Positions 12,922 through 25,604 of a stretch of DNA of 64,000 bases are shown here, in pieces. The stretch lies in the NCBI GenBank assembly GCA_037957365.1, contig JARHVA010001190.1, forward strand, positions 3,664,001 to 3,728,000. Direction: 5' to 3'. Position 1 is the stretch's first letter, and every line of letters begins with the position of its first letter. A model generated the notes under the pieces. It was given only the letters and a program-made list of their open reading frames with translations. It was not told where the DNA came from and did no database searches. Source of the DNA: Torreya grandis (lineage: Eukaryota > Streptophyta > Pinopsida > Cupressales > Taxaceae). The translations under genes were made by a program, and so were the position numbers.

Positions 12922-13256
12922 ATATGTGTGTGCATTTGATTTTGAAAGATATTTAAATCTAAAATAAAATGATTGAAATTTTTTGGTTCAATGTATATAT
13001 ATAATATATACATAAACTGAAAAATAGGGGACCTTGAATTTCTTATGTTTTTCCTCATGAGCTCCTCCTTTGCAAACCCTTCAAACTTGCAAAATGAAAA
13101 AAAGAGAAATGAGGATAAAATATTAAGAATTGACTTTTTATGTTGCCTATAAGAAAATTTAGGGTACTTTTTTTTAGAAACCTAGATTTTGTGGTTGATA
13201 TCCACTCAATCGAAGAGTGGGAATTTGACCCATCACCATTTAAGTCAGGGGAGAAC

Positions 13257-15383
13257 TTTATGATATTTTTTATTATTTTATTAAATAAATTAATATTTAA
13301 CTCTCTTTTATTAAGTTATTTTGTAATTAAATTTTTCAAAACTTGAAATTATTTTTATTAGATTTGACAAATTGATTATTTCAATTTTTACAATTTTTTT
13401 TTTAAATATCTATATTGACCATTTTCGTATGGCATTTGCAAGAGCAAATTTCAACTACTTTTTCTTGCCTCCAAAGCTGTCTTGAATCTTACGTAAAATA
13501 AATATTTAAATTTAAAATTTACAAAGTATGTGATTTGTAAGTAATTCATTTAGGATATGAAATATGGTATCAAAAATTAGATAATTTTTACTCTTATAGG
13601 GAGCGTCATTTTAGACTAATTCTGAAAGATAATTGCAAGGATAAAATATCTCTATATCTTCTTATTTCCTAAATTGATTTAGAATCGACGCAAATAAAAT
13701 ATAAAAAAACTAAATTTATCAAAATTAAAAATCTTAATCAATTTATTATAGCTTAAAATTGTCGTATAATAATAAAATGTATTTTATCATAAATTTTGAT
13801 ATTTTAAACAAGGTAATTCCGAACTTAGTTTAAGGAGAAATTTTATAAGACACTTTCAAGCAAATAAATTCACCTTGAAATGATAAACAAAATTTTAGTT
13901 TTATTCATAATAAAAATATTCTAAAACCTTAAACATGTTAATTCTAGCTTAAACATGTTAATTCTAGCTTAGAAAATAGGCTCTTATAGCTAAACAAAAT
14001 ATTTGTCTTTTTAAAAATTAAAACAAAAATGTTTTTGTACCTAATTTATCCAACTTGGAGTTGGTGTGAACTTTGTAACACTTTGAAGCATTGTTAGTCG
14101 TAAAATTTTATTTAATTGAATATTTTACGTTTCTAAGTAATTTAGTGGCTTCCATATATTCTTTTATCTTAAGATAATTTTTATAACCTTAGGTTGGGTT
14201 ATGAGCTGGAAAAACTTCTAAAAATGTAAGGCCCTAGTCGCACCTTATTAGGTCAAAAATGGGCACTTTTAGTAATTCAATTGGAATCTACTTTTGGAGT
14301 AAGGCTTGATTTTCATGCTCAGACTTATAATTATAAATGCACGTACTTCCCTTTTTTTGGATGCTTCTTATAATAACTTGGTTGTGCCTAGATGTACCCA
14401 GGCTAATTTATAGTCGTGGTGTTATTTGCAAGGGGTAATTACATTAGCATAGTCATTTGCCTAATCGATGAAGGTTAGATGTTGTCACATATGATCTAAA
14501 ACTTGTTAGGAATAGGTTCACTATAGCCAGCTCTGATTCTGTGTGTGAAGGGACTGACGCAAATATGTAGGCAGCTCAGGGAGTGGGTGTGAACATAGAG
14601 AGTTAACTCTTAGGGCACTCTCCCACATTAAGCATTATGAAAAACTAATTTTGGGTGTTTTTAAAACACATGCTTAAAAAAATACTTCCCTTACAATGCT
14701 CCTGTTAGTGCAAATTATAGAATATTCATCCTCATGTATGTGCATCCTTATAGTTTCTATCCATGTGGTATGCTCAAATATATAGTTGTTGAGTAGTGAC
14801 CCTTATTAAATATTTTATAAAGTAAGCTTATTTTCTCTCATTTTAACTTGAGACACTTTTACAGATCCAATCGAGATATGGAGCTTCTTCGAGTGGTGTA
14901 AGCAAAGGTTGTTGAGACTTTGGTCTCGTCAGATCAAAAGAACAAAGGTTCTTTGTTGTTGCATTTGACTCTCATATGTGTTATTACGTGGTAGTGTTTT
15001 AGATAATCACACACATTTTTAGATGTTAAGGTGTTTTATTATAAGTGGCCTTCATATGTGTTATTTCACCTTGTGTAGTCATTTAGAGCTTATAGAAGCT
15101 TGCTTGAATGGTGTAATTTGTCTCTTGTTGGTTAGAGTGCCGACCCTATTTCATTGATGATGTCGCATGGAAGAGGCCATCACAAGTTTAAGGAGAACCA
15201 CATCAGACCTTGATTCTGAAGAGTGGATATGTACATTGCCCAAATTATGCTGGGGCATAGGGTCTAGGTTATAGGCTAGGTTAGGGGTGGTTTCGTCTTT
15301 GCTCCTCGAGTTAGTCTTCTATGTTGTCATTAGATTAACATTATGCATTACAATATTAAAATTTGAGATTGATTTGTGTGTAT
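13257..15383 (+). repeat. Right long direct repeat, part 1 (putative 3' LTR)
   Basis: Homologous to the left long repeat; interrupted after 15383 by the Copia element and resumed at 20757-21355. No coding frame is supported. Preceded by the purine tract aggggagaac. Confidence 0.6.
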
Positions 15384-15658
15384 TGTTAGCATATTATTGT
15401 ATTTACCTTAGGTTATTTATTAAGGTAATTTATGATGGTTAGTTGCCTTAACCACTTTGGTTAAGAGGTTAGTTGTTTGTTCAGTCTTTGCTATTTCATG
15501 CAAGCCGACATAGGTTAGTTTTCTTATACCCGTCTCATGCTTCACAGGTATTTCATTTTTTTGCTTATTTAATAGGCCTTCATGCTTGGTTGAACATGTT
15601 GAATAAGTACTATGTTATTCTCAATCTCATTTTCTCTCTGTGTTTTGTTTAATCTAAT
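15384..15658 (+). repeat. Copia 5' LTR
   Basis: Starts TGTTAGCATA and ends in CTAAT before the primer site. The expected terminal CA appears to have mutated. Same length as the 3' copy. Confidence 0.95.
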
Positions 15659-15659
15659 A

Positions 15660-15671
15660 TGGTATCAGAGC
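15660..15671 (+). other. Copia primer-binding site
   Basis: tggtatcagagc, complementary to the 3' end of plant initiator methionyl-tRNA, one base after the 5' LTR; used to prime minus-strand DNA synthesis. Confidence 0.95.
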
Positions 15672-16497
15672 CCATGGTTTGCAAAACCTGAGTGGAGGTC
15701 TGTGGAAGCCAGAGAGAGGTCGGTTTCTTGCCAGGGAGGAGCTTCAGGGGCCAGTGGAGAGCCGAGGAGAGAGAAAGCATCACGGAATTAGGAAAACTCA
15801 ACCAGAAGGTCTGAAAATTGCCAAGAAGCATCAAAAGGCTAAATAAGACCAAAAGGAAGTGAAAACAGGTTGTTTTAGAGGCTCATAAGCCTCTATTGAA
15901 TTTATCTCTGCAAGGGCGCCGTACGGATTCGACAAAATCAAGAAAATTCATTTCTTCATCTTTTTCAGCGAAACAAAAGCCTAAATCGTGAGTTAAATCA
16001 AAACTAAAACACTTGTGAAAACGGTTTGCAATTTGGTTGATAAACGGGCTCAGAATCTTCCCCTGAAGTTTCAGAGGTAGGCCAATTTTCTGATTGGCTG
16101 AATTTTTTTATAAAATTTTTAGCCTAAAGTTTTAATATTTCAATTATTTTTATTTTTTAAATTGAAATAAATCAAAACTTTAGCCAATAAGGGTTATTGG
16201 GGACCTACCGCTGACTAATAATCACGGAAGCGTTTGGGAAGCTAAAAATTTCACTGTTTTCTAGGTTTTTTATCTGGATGTCAACGGAGAAAGAATTTTT
16301 TAAATCGGAATTGTAGTTTTCCCGATTTAATTGTTTCGGTGGTAGAATTTTTTTGTGATCTTGCAAACGGTATTGAGTTTGTTGCTGAAAATGGATAGGG
16401 TTGTTCAGTGTCAATATAGAATCAATGTGTAGAAGGAATTTTTAAAAAAAAGTCATAGTTTTTCCGATTTTATCATTTTCATGAAAAACTAGGTAAA
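15672..16497 (+). other. Copia untranslated leader
   Basis: Region between the primer site and the first ATG of gag at 16498. No coding frame is supported; the minus-strand frames here are shadows. Confidence 0.8.
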
Positions 16498-17478
16498 ATG
16501 GCTAGTATTCAACACCTGTTACTACCAGATTCTCAGAATTTGACTAGCAAGAACTTTAGTTTGTGAAATCACAAGGTTTTGACAATATGTGAATATATGA
16601 ATATTGATCAAATAGTGCTCGATAAAGAGCAAAGGCCTACCACTGCTACCAATGACTATGATAAACGTCATCGTGAGGCTCTCATGTTGTTAAAATTGTC
16701 AGTAGCAGATAATCTAATCTCAGAGGTCAAAAATGCGACTATAGCATCAGATTTATGGAAAACTTTATCTTCAAAATATCAGGGTTCTGAAGCCGATAGA
16801 GTGTTGTATTTGAAGAATTTGTTGTTTTCCACTAAGATGCAGGAAGGTGGCTCCATTTCTGAGTTTTTATTACAGATCAAGGACATCAGTGACCAGTTGG
16901 AAGCAATACAAAAACCTGTTGATGAGCAAGATTTGATTGCTCTTGTTATGCAAAATCTTCCACCATCATTTGAGTCATTTGTGGAGTCCTTGCACATGAT
17001 TGCTGAGATGCAGACTTTGGATTTTGAAACATTGTCTACATTGCTATTGCAAAAGGAGAGACGACAAGAGCAGGCAATGTTGTCTACGTCCACTTCCATA
17101 GAGAGTGCATTCTTTATCAAGGAAAAGGGTAAGCTCAGAATCTTCACAAGTGGTAATAAGAGATCTAAATGGAAATGTTTTTACTGTAAGAAACCTGGTC
17201 ACCTTAAGAAAGATTGTAGGAAAAGACAATAGGATATGGCTAACCCCAAAAAGAAAGCTCATCATGCGAATGTAGCTGAAGGTGAAGGCGAGGAATCACC
17301 AGATTTTGCTTTCATGGCTTCCAGTGGTAATTCTGTGGTGGATCGAGCTTGGTACTTTGATTCAGGGGCATCTTGCCATTATACATGCCATAAGTACTGG
17401 TATGTGGATTTTGTTGAAGATAAAAGTAGTAATGAATCTGTATCTTTGGGAGATGGTACAACATATTTTGTGAAGGAT
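16498..17478 (+). pseudogene. Copia gag and start of protease (broken)
   Basis: The ATG at 16498 starts MASIQHLLLPDSQNL; a TGA at 16564 interrupts the frame where Copia gags usually have the conserved Trp of the W-K/H motif. The rest of gag follows in the same phase, with a zinc knuckle CX2CX4HX4C (CFYCKKPGHLKKDC, 17176-17217) for RNA binding. A TAG at 17230 follows, then the phase continues into protease with the active-site motif DSGAS (17359) that would cleave the polyprotein. The phase is lost near 17478 by a one-base deletion. The frame is consistent with one original gag-pol ORF. Confidence 0.93.
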
Positions 17479-18499
17479 TTGGTAATGTTCATATAAGTTT
17501 TGATGGTACAATAAATTATACATTCAAGAATGTTAGGTATGTACCGGATATGAACAAAAATCTTCTTTCAATCAGTGAGATCACCTCAAAATCTAATTTT
17601 GTTGTAAAATTTTAAGAACAACAATGTTTAGTCACCACTAAAGATAACAAGATTATTGTTGTTGTGATCGGTGAGAAAGGCTTGTATAAGCTTGCAAATC
17701 CAATCAAAGCAAAGGAAAGTGCACTTGCAGCGATTGATAGCACAAGTTCACTATGGCATGAAAGGTATGGGCATTTGAATTTTTAGTATTTGACTACATT
17801 GAGTAAGACTAAGATGGTTAAGGGGATTCCTTCTATTCGACATAGTCATCATGTATGTACTGGATGCCAGTTGGGGAAGCAAGTTAGACATTCATTTGAT
17901 GTTGGTAAAGCTTTGAGAGCAAAGGGAGTATTGGATCTGGTACATGCAGATTTGCATGGTCCAATGCAGACACCTACCCCTTCTGGTGCCCATTATTTCC
18001 TGTTACTGGTTGATGATTTCTCTAGGAAAAAGTGGGTATACTTTCTAGTGAAGAAATCTGATTGTTTTTCTAACTTTCTTACTTGGAAAGCTATGGTTGA
18101 AAAACAGGTAGGACGGCCAGTGAAATCTCTTAGAACGGATAATTAGGGTGAGTTCATCTCAAAATAGTTCAAGGAGTTTTGTGCCACTGAAGGCATACAC
18201 AGACGATACACTACACCTTACACTCTACAGCAAAATGGAGTTTTGGAAAGGCGTAATAGGATGGTGATGGACATGGCTTGTTGTATGGTCCAAAGCAAAA
18301 ATGTCCCATACAGGTATTGGCCAGAAGCAGTGAATACAATAGTATACATCCTCAACAGAAGTCCTACAAAAGCTTTGGAGAATATGACTCCAGAGGAGGC
18401 TTGGTCAAGTCAAACTCTAGATGTAAGTGATTTTAGAATTTTTGGTTGTGTAGCTTTTGCAGTTATTCCTAGTCAAAAGAGAAGAAATTAGGATGTAAA
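17479..18499 (+). pseudogene. Copia protease end and integrase (broken)
   Basis: Read in the shifted phase, the protein continues with NVRYVPDMNKNLLSI, the GAG-pre-integrase segment LWHERYGHLNF, the HHCC zinc finger ending CTGCQLGKQ, and the integrase core. Catalytic Asp residues fall in VHADLHG (17949) and RTDN (18138), and the Glu in NGVLERRN (18246). This core would insert the cDNA into the genome. Stops: TAA 17613, TAG 17784, TAG 18144, TAG 18165, TAG 18489. A one-base insertion near 18500 returns the frame to the original phase. The Asp, Asp and Glu positions themselves are kept. Confidence 0.93.
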
Positions 18500-20487
18500 A
18501 ATGCAAAACATACATGTTTGTTGGATACAGTGATCAGTCAAAGGCCTACATATTACTTGATGTTTCTACTAACAAAGTTGTGGTAAATAGAGATGTCATA
18601 GTAAATGAACAAATGCCATACTTCACAGCAACTGATCAAGTTTCAGATATTAAGTCATTGTTATCTAACGATTCAATTATTAGTTATAATGTGAAAAGTG
18701 AGCAGGATTCTTGTTCATCAGTGGAATCGCATTCCAGGGAGGGAATTGATACAGGTGATTGTGAGGTTCCAACAGAACAACCAAAGAAGCCAAAGTGGTA
18801 TATTGCCACAATTGAAGCACTAAAAGAAGGAGACTTGCCACAAGGTGTAGAAGGTAGAAGACTGAGATCAGGAAAGCAATTTGGTAATAAAGGTGAGCAC
18901 GTCAATCTTGCTCTAACAACTGTTGTTTCACAAGTATTTGAGCCTAATTCTTTTTCAGAGGCCAAAGGGAAGTCTGAGTGGGAATCAACTATGCAATTGG
19001 AATATGATTCCTTGATGAAAAATAAGACTTGGAAGTTGATGGAACTACCACCAGGAAAGAAATTCATTGGTTGTAAGTGGATTTATAAGGTAAAATACAA
19101 AGCAGATGGTTCCTTGGACAAACACAAAGCTAGACTTGTTGCAAAAGGTTATGCACAAGAGGAAGGGGTTGATTATGAGGAGACTTTTGCTCCAACCACC
19201 AAGATGGTAACTTTTCTTTTGATTATTGCTATTGCTGCTCAGTTTGGATGGCAGGTGCACCAAATGGATGTAAAGAGTGCTTTCTTGAATGGAGATCTGG
19301 AGGAGGAAGTCTACATGGTTCAGCCATAGGGTTTTCAAGTTCCTAGTAAGGAACATCTAGTTTGTAGGTTGATCAAGTCCTTGTATGGACTTAAGCAGGC
19401 TCCTCGAGCCTGGTATACAAAAATAGACTCATATCTTAGGGAGTCAGGTTTCAAAAGGTGTAACTCGGAACCAACTCTCCATGTAAAGGTGTCTGGTGAT
19501 GATATCTTGATTCTCATTATATATGTTGATGATATAGCCATCACTGGGAGTAGTACTAGTCTCATTCAGCAAATGAAAGCTGATGTTTGTTGTACTTTTG
19601 ACATGACAGACTTAGGACTACTGAAATATTGTTTAGGTGTTGAGTTTTGGAAAAGTGGTAATAATGTATTCATGTCACAGAATAAGTATGCCAATTCATT
19701 GCTAGAAAGGTTCAGAATGATGGATTGTAATCCAACTCACACACCTTTGGAAGCAGGAGCTAAAATTTCAATAGACACTGATTCACCTCCGGTCAATGAA
19801 ATAGTTTATCGGCAGCTAGTGGGTAGTCTCATTTACCTCACTACTACCAGACCGGATATTTGTTTTGCAGTGAGTTTTCTATCTCACTTCATGTCTAAAC
19901 CACAAGAAGTCCATTGGTTAGCTACAAAACGAGTATTAAGATATGTCAAAGGTACTCTTGACTTTAGCATACTATATAAGAAGTCTATAGATTTTAAACT
20001 TTCAGGATATTATGATTCTGATTGGGCAGGTTCAGTTAATTCAAGAAAATCTACAACAGGGTATGTTTTCACTTTTGGTTCAGGAGTTTTCTCATGGCAG
20101 AGCAAACTACAAAGTACAGTGGCATTATCTTCAACAGAAGCAGAGTATAAAGCTGTGGTCAGTGCAAGTTGTGAAACCATGTGGATAAAGAAAATTTTGG
20201 AGGATCTTCAGTTTGAGTCATCAAAATCTACTCCAATTTTTTGTGACAACCAAAGTGTTTTGAAGATGGTGAAGAATCCAGTATTTCATGCCAAGACCAA
20301 ACACATTGAGTTTCACCATCATTACATCCGACAGTTGGTTACAAATGAAGACATCAGTCTCTTCTACTGCCCCACTACAGAGCAGCCAACTGATATAATG
20401 ACCAAACCACTTGGTACAGACAAGTTCATAAAATTCAAAGATAAACTTGGTCTTGTTTCTGGTTTAGTCATTAAGGGAGGGTGTTAG
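18500..20487 (+). pseudogene. Copia reverse transcriptase and RNase H (broken)
   Basis: In the original phase: the integrase tail MFVGYSDQSKAYILLD, then RT beginning with WESTMQLEYDSLMKN, KARLVAKGYAQEEG and VHQMDVKSAFLNG. The catalytic YVDD box is at 19522-19533. RNase H follows, with DSDWAG near 20014 and STEAEY at 20131, ending KPLGTDKF...KGGC. A TAG at 19327 sits where QPxGF is usual. The final TGT TAG lies inside the first six bases of the 3' LTR, so the ORF ends in the LTR. Length and order match a normal Copia pol. Confidence 0.95.
20473..20481 (+). other. Copia polypurine tract
   Basis: aagggaggg immediately upstream of the 3' LTR, the usual primer for plus-strand DNA synthesis; it overlaps the last codons of pol. 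Confidence 0.9.
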
Positions 20488-20756
20488 CATATTATTGTAT
20501 TTACCTTAGGTTATTTACTAAGGTAATTTATGTTGGTTAGTTGCCTTAACCACTTTGGTTAAGAGGTTAGTTGTTTGTTCAGTCTTTGGTATTTCATGCA
20601 AGCCAACGTAGGTTAGTTTTCTTATACCCGTCTCATGCTTCACGGGTATTTCATTTTTTTGCCTATTTAATGGGCCTTCATGCGTGGTTGAACAAGTTAA
20701 ATAAGTGCTCTGTTATTCTCAATCTCATTTTCTCTCTATGTTTTGTTTAATCTAAT
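20482..20756 (+). repeat. Copia 3' LTR
   Basis: 275 bp, matching the 5' LTR except for 14 substitutions and no gaps. Followed directly by the target duplication tgtat. Confidence 0.95.
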
Positions 20757-21355
20757 TGTATTTGAACACCCCTTTATATTAAGTTTGGTTGGTGTGGATG
20801 TTAATTATCTTGAGATGAGTAGATGTTTATAACTCTCCTTGTTTTACGTGTCTCGGGAATAGTTTTTGTGTATTTTTTAGTGCGGACTCTCCCTTGGTGA
20901 ACCTCAAGGTGGTAATCCTTTTATAAAGTAATTGTTTCCTTGTTCATTATTATTTTCCCTTGTGTGTGTTAGCTCTATAATGTATGTTTGAATATCTTTA
21001 TGATCTATTAAGTCAAGAAATTATAATTAAATTAGACCACCTATTCATGGCATCATATGGATGTGACTTGTCCCTCTTTCTTGATAAGGACATTAAGTAA
21101 ATGATTTCTGAAATCATATTTGATCTTAATCTCACTCTAATATGTTTGTATTTCATTTTTTAGGGAAGCCTTGTGATGAAAAATAAATAAATTAAATAAT
21201 CACATAATAATTGTGTGTGTCACACTTTAGTTACACATTGACTAAATCATAATAGTTAAACCACTAAGCAACTTTAGTTATTAAGTAACCATCATTGAAC
21301 TAAGTTAACAAAAAAAAAGTACATGAGTTTTGAGACAATTTTTTTGGGCATGACA
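20757..21355 (+). repeat. Right long direct repeat, part 2
   Basis: Resumes the right long repeat after the Copia target duplication and ends gggcatgaca, like the left copy. Homologous to about 7118-7225 plus 7711-8208. No coding frame. Confidence 0.65.
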
Positions 21356-22231
21356 TAATCTATAAAAGGAGTGGACAAAAGAAGCTACACTAACCTAAGT
21401 AAGCTTAGAAAAGATGTTAAAAATCTACCAAGATGCACACTAACATCTTCAAGGACAACATCAACACTTACCTTAAGAGCAACTTAGGTTAAATTAGAAA
21501 ACTAGGAAAAGCTTCATAAATGGGTCCTAACAACTAGGCCATGTTACGTTTTTATGTACATTTGAGTACAAATAATAGAATGCTCATTAGAATGATTGAA
21601 CTGAAAATGATGTAAAATAGTGTTAATTTTTGTATGGATGCCATTTCATCCTATATGAATACATGGGTGTCGAGTCACTGTCATCACCAAGTAAATAAGG
21701 AAATGGTGCTAAATTTAAAGATTTTTCTAAAACTTAAGGTATCAAACATATAATTTGGGCACACTAAAGCATTGAACAATGTATATTAGATGATAAACAT
21801 GTGGAATGAATCCATAAGGAGTCTATAATTTCTTACCAAGTTATTTAGAATAAAAAAATGTGCTCAAGTACAACCATCCTCAATAAATCCCAACAAACTG
21901 ATGTTTTGTGTGTACACATATTTGAGTTAATAAATTAGGATGAAAAAACAAAGGTTGAAAGTGTTTGTAATTGCTTACCAATTTGTCAAGAAAAAAATTA
22001 TGTGTTCAAGTACAGCCATCCTTAATATGTCTCTCTTAATGTCATAATGGGTATTCATGTACATGTGAGGTATCACACAAAATGATTGGATGGTCAAATA
22101 AAGGTTGTAAGAAAGAACCACAAGGTGAACTACTTTATCTAAATAACCTAGGAAGTTGATTACACCACTTTATTCTTTTTTGAAAAAAACTAAAAAAAAA
22201 TATGGACATGTTTTTAATTCCCAAATACCAA
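21356..22231. other. Gene-free stretch
   Basis: No coding frame is supported. Phrases near 21845 and 21985 (gtgctcaagtacaaccatcc, gtgttcaagtacagccatcc) repeat about 145 bp apart, suggesting an old diverged tandem repeat. Confidence 0.5.
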
Positions 22232-22236
22232 AAACT

Positions 22237-23302
22237 TGTTAAGCACGGAATATACTGAGAGCGGGGGGTGAATCAGTATATATATCTTATAAAACTTTCC
22301 CTTAATCAAACATTCAAGATATGCAATAAAACTCAAATAATAAACATCACACAAGAAAGAGAGAGACACCATATATAACGTGGAAACCCAATGTGGGAAA
22401 AACCACAGAGAACAATCTCAAGTATATGAATGAGCACAAACCTAAACAATATTCGCAAGCCAAACTTGTAGGAGCACCATACCCCTTTGCCGAGCACCAC
22501 CCCAGCTACTATTCGTGAGCACCAACCCACATGAGCACCATACCCCTTTGCCGAGCACCAACCCAGCTATCATTCGTGAGCACCAACCCACATGAGCATC
22601 AACCACTTTGTGTATACCACACACCTATCTCTCAATGTTGTTATATCAACAAATGATAGTTCAATACAACATCTCTTTCCTCTCTCTCACCTTTGCTCTT
22701 CTAAGCTAGATATAACAACTACAAATCATATTCAACTCTCACAATTGCTCTTCTAAGCTAGATAATACAATATCAAATCAACCTCACTCTTCCATATTAC
22801 AAATGGCTACTCAAGCCTTTATTTATAGCTTTCCAAATGACCTTTGGCCTTCCCCCTTTGTGACCCTTCAATCCTCATGGAAAATGGCGCCAATCTTGGA
22901 TGACCCTTCATATTCAAGCATTTGAAAAGTCATGTGGTGACCCTTCATGACCAAAAACATCTTTCCCACTTTTGTCCTTATCTTTGGTGACTTTTCGTAT
23001 TCCTCAAAGTGTCCCTTCATGAGAAATTGTGACCTTACTCTTTTGTCTTCACTTGGTGACTCTTGGTATTCCCCAAGATGACTCTTCATGGGAAAATGCG
23101 TCCCATCCTTCTTTTGTCTTTACCCCGTGGCTCTTCGACTTCTCCATGGGCCCTTATTTTGTCTCATATGCAACCAAAAATATATTCGTTAATATTAAAT
23201 AAATATTAACTCACATTAGCCAAGATAAACAACATTAAATGCAATGGGGCCTTTATCACCAATAATACAAAACCTTTGACATCAATGACAATATTTCCAA
23301 CA
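22237..23302 (-). mobile_element. Solo LTR, 1066 bp, TSD aaact
   Basis: The sequence has TG...CA ends on both strands (plus-strand TGTTAAGC ... TTCCAACA). It is flanked by identical five-base duplications aaact (22232-22236 and 23303-23307). The minus orientation is preferred because TGTTGGAAATATTG resembles common plant LTR starts. There is no second LTR or internal domain, so it is a product of LTR-LTR recombination. It contains gggggtgaatcagt and acgtggaaacccaatgtggg, phrases I know as common in plant repeats, and two internal tandem repeat zones. Confidence 0.88.
22472..22593. repeat. 61-bp tandem repeat within the solo LTR
   Basis: Units 22472-22532 and 22533-22593, each starting gagcaccataccccttt and containing cgtgagcaccaacccacat; a partial third begins at 22594. 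Confidence 0.9.
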
Positions 23303-23307
23303 AAACT

Positions 23308-24792
23308 TTTTGCAAAAAATTATTGTGATCTTTTTTTATCTAGGAGATCCCAAATACCTAATGGATGTTAGGTTCTTTTGTTTTTAGAAAAAGGTGGGAA
23401 TTTGCAGCTATTAGCTTCAAACACACTAGATATTTTTTTATAACAAAGTGCATCATTGTGAAGAGCATGATAAAATATACCTTTCAAAAATAAAATTATT
23501 GAAAAAACTTTTCAAATGCAAAAGTTATAGACTGAAAAAGATGGAAGTGAGCTTATGAAAAATACCTAGCAGCCATTAGCTTCAAAACTAAGATTGCTTT
23601 GAAAAAAAAGTTGGTTGTCCATAAAAATGCCTAGAGGTGGCTAGCTTGCAGACAACTCTTAGAAAATCCAAATTTTGCAAGCTATTTTTCATACAAATGT
23701 CTAGGAGGCATCCAATATTTTTAGAAAAAATCACATAATTGTCCAAGTGGAGGCTGGAATGAGTGGTTGCCTAAGTCAATGATTTGGTAGATCCACAATA
23801 AGTAGAGATCATTTTGATATTTAAAAAATTGGCCAAAGGAGTCTGTGTAATAGACTACCCAGTTGATGAACTCAACCCTATTCACAATTGGTGCTACATA
23901 GAACGAGCAAAAATATGTCACTTAGTAAGGGGACCTAAGTTACTAGAAGGTGCAACCAAAGAGATGTAGGTTCTTTGAAAAGGCGTGTCTATTCCTACAA
24001 ATTGTGACTTGAAAATTTGGGTTCCATGAAAAATCACGAGTCCCTAAAAATTTTGTTGCAAAACATGATAGATCCTTTAGAAAAAAATTTAAAAAGTGAA
24101 AAAATCTATTTTTTTGGATTTTTTGCCTAATTGTTTTTATTTTGAAAAAAAAAAGATAAAAAATCAAAAATAATACAAAAAAGGATGATGCTTGTAAAAG
24201 TTTTTGCATGCCAAAAAAAATCCAACCTCCATTAACCAAATACCATAGCTCCATTTTTGATGAAACACAATTAAAAATGAGTTTTTCAGATGTTCTAGAT
24301 ATAATGGAATGGCTAAAAACTCTTTAGGGAGTACTAAATTTATTGAGTCCAACAAGGTTCCTTTGATGCATCTTTGATATAAATCCAATAAAACTTTTTA
24401 AAAAAGATGATTTTTAGAGATGAAAATCATCCATACAATGAGGGGAAGCTTAGGAGAAGCTTTGATACCATGTTTTATTCTTGGAATCAAGATAATCAAA
24501 ATTGTTGTGAACTTAGCATAATTCTCACAACCACATGCATATATGAAAACAAAGTGTTTAAGATGGGTAACCAAGCTACCTCTTTTTAGTATTTTTTATT
24601 ATACTAAAAATAAATATTTCATGTGGAGGAGGTAAAATGACCCTCCTTACATGAGGAATACAATAAAATTGAATACTAAGTTATTCCAAAATAGATTATA
24701 AAATATATCTACAACGAGTCACCTTCATACATGCCCTCCAACTTCTTATTTAGATAAGTAACTAGGATATTAGCATAAATAGGCTTTGATTG
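23308..24792. other. Gene-free stretch
   Basis: No coding frame is supported. The phrase cagc(t/c)attagcttcaaa recurs at about 23408 and 23576, but no element boundaries can be drawn. Confidence 0.5.
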
Positions 24793-25604
24793 TTTTAAAG
24801 ATAATCATTAAATATATATTATTATTTGTAGATAAATTTTAAATTATTATATAAATAAGATATAGTACTGATTTATACATATCCATAAAGAGTGCATCTT
24901 AGACAATACAAGATTGTATATCATAATATATACTAACGATGTGTTATGCATTATATTTTGCTATTGATCTTTTTGTTTCAAATTTATCAATTGGTCAAGG
25001 TAAACTCCATTTCAAGCTTATTTATAATGGACATATAATTCATTAGTAAAGTTATTTCAATCTAGAGATTGTCCCTTATTTTCCTTTCTAATCCATTGGT
25101 ACCAGTAATAGGGTTCCAAAGTTGTCACTAAGGGCTTCTTAAAGATCTAAATAGAATACATATATGTTGACCCTTTTATAGTTTAGTGCATTATGAAGCT
25201 AAAAAATTGTTCCATTAGCCTTGGCCAAGAAGTCACATATGTCCCATCAAACTTGTGCAGTTCAACTTTGTGTAGATGAAATTTTTTTCCATTGAGAAAA
25301 ATACCCCATTATTTGATTCATCAAGTTCTAGTTGTGTCCTTTAGGGATTTTTGGTTATGTAGTGCTCCTAGATAATGAGACAAGTCAATTATTTCCTCAA
25401 ATGTTGCAATTCAACCCATCGATGCTCAATGCCATGCTACCAAAACCCTAAGGAACCCATTGCATAGTAGGTGAAGTATTGGTTCCCATGTTGTTGAGAC
25501 AGGGCAAGCCCATGTTTCCTCTCATAGGTGGACAAGTTGGGAAATACAAATGACCATTTTTGGTGAGGTTTTGGTTATTTAAGGGCGGGGTTGGCATATC
25601 TGAA

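Larger units (their letters stand above)
15384..20756 (+). mobile_element. Complete, inactivated Ty1/Copia LTR retrotransposon
   Basis: The element is 5373 bp with two 275-bp LTRs, a target duplication tgtat (15379-15383 and 20757-20761), an initiator-Met primer site and a polypurine tract. Inside, one gag-pol frame runs in Copia order: gag, protease, integrase, reverse transcriptase, RNase H. It carries eight in-frame stops and two frameshifts, so it cannot be autonomous. The LTRs differ at 14 of 275 positions (9 transitions, 5 transversions), about 5%. The left-hand paralogous repeat near 7118-7135 preserves the uninterrupted site, which confirms the boundaries. Confidence 0.97.
5000..21355 (+). 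mobile_element. LARD-like element with ~2.7 kb long terminal repeats
   Basis: Two long direct repeats, ~5000-8208 and ~13257-21355, share most of their sequence over about 2.6-2.7 kb once later insertions are removed (a ~485-bp one in the left copy, a Copia element in the right copy). Both end in the same gggcatgaca/aggcatgaca motif. The ~5 kb between them has no coding content. After the left copy, at 8212-8223, tggtataaaagc matches the initiator-Met tRNA primer site tggtatcagagc at 10 of 12 positions. A purine tract (aggggagaac, 13247-13256) precedes the right copy. Long LTRs, PBS, PPT and no genes fit a large retrotransposon derivative. Left boundaries are approximate and no target duplication was found; an ordinary segmental duplication is the alternative. 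Confidence 0.5.

Noticed and set aside
16779..17147. Minus-strand frame of 122 codons
   Set aside because: Shadow of Copia gag on the opposite strand, as are the minus frames at 18684-19067 and 19045-19565.
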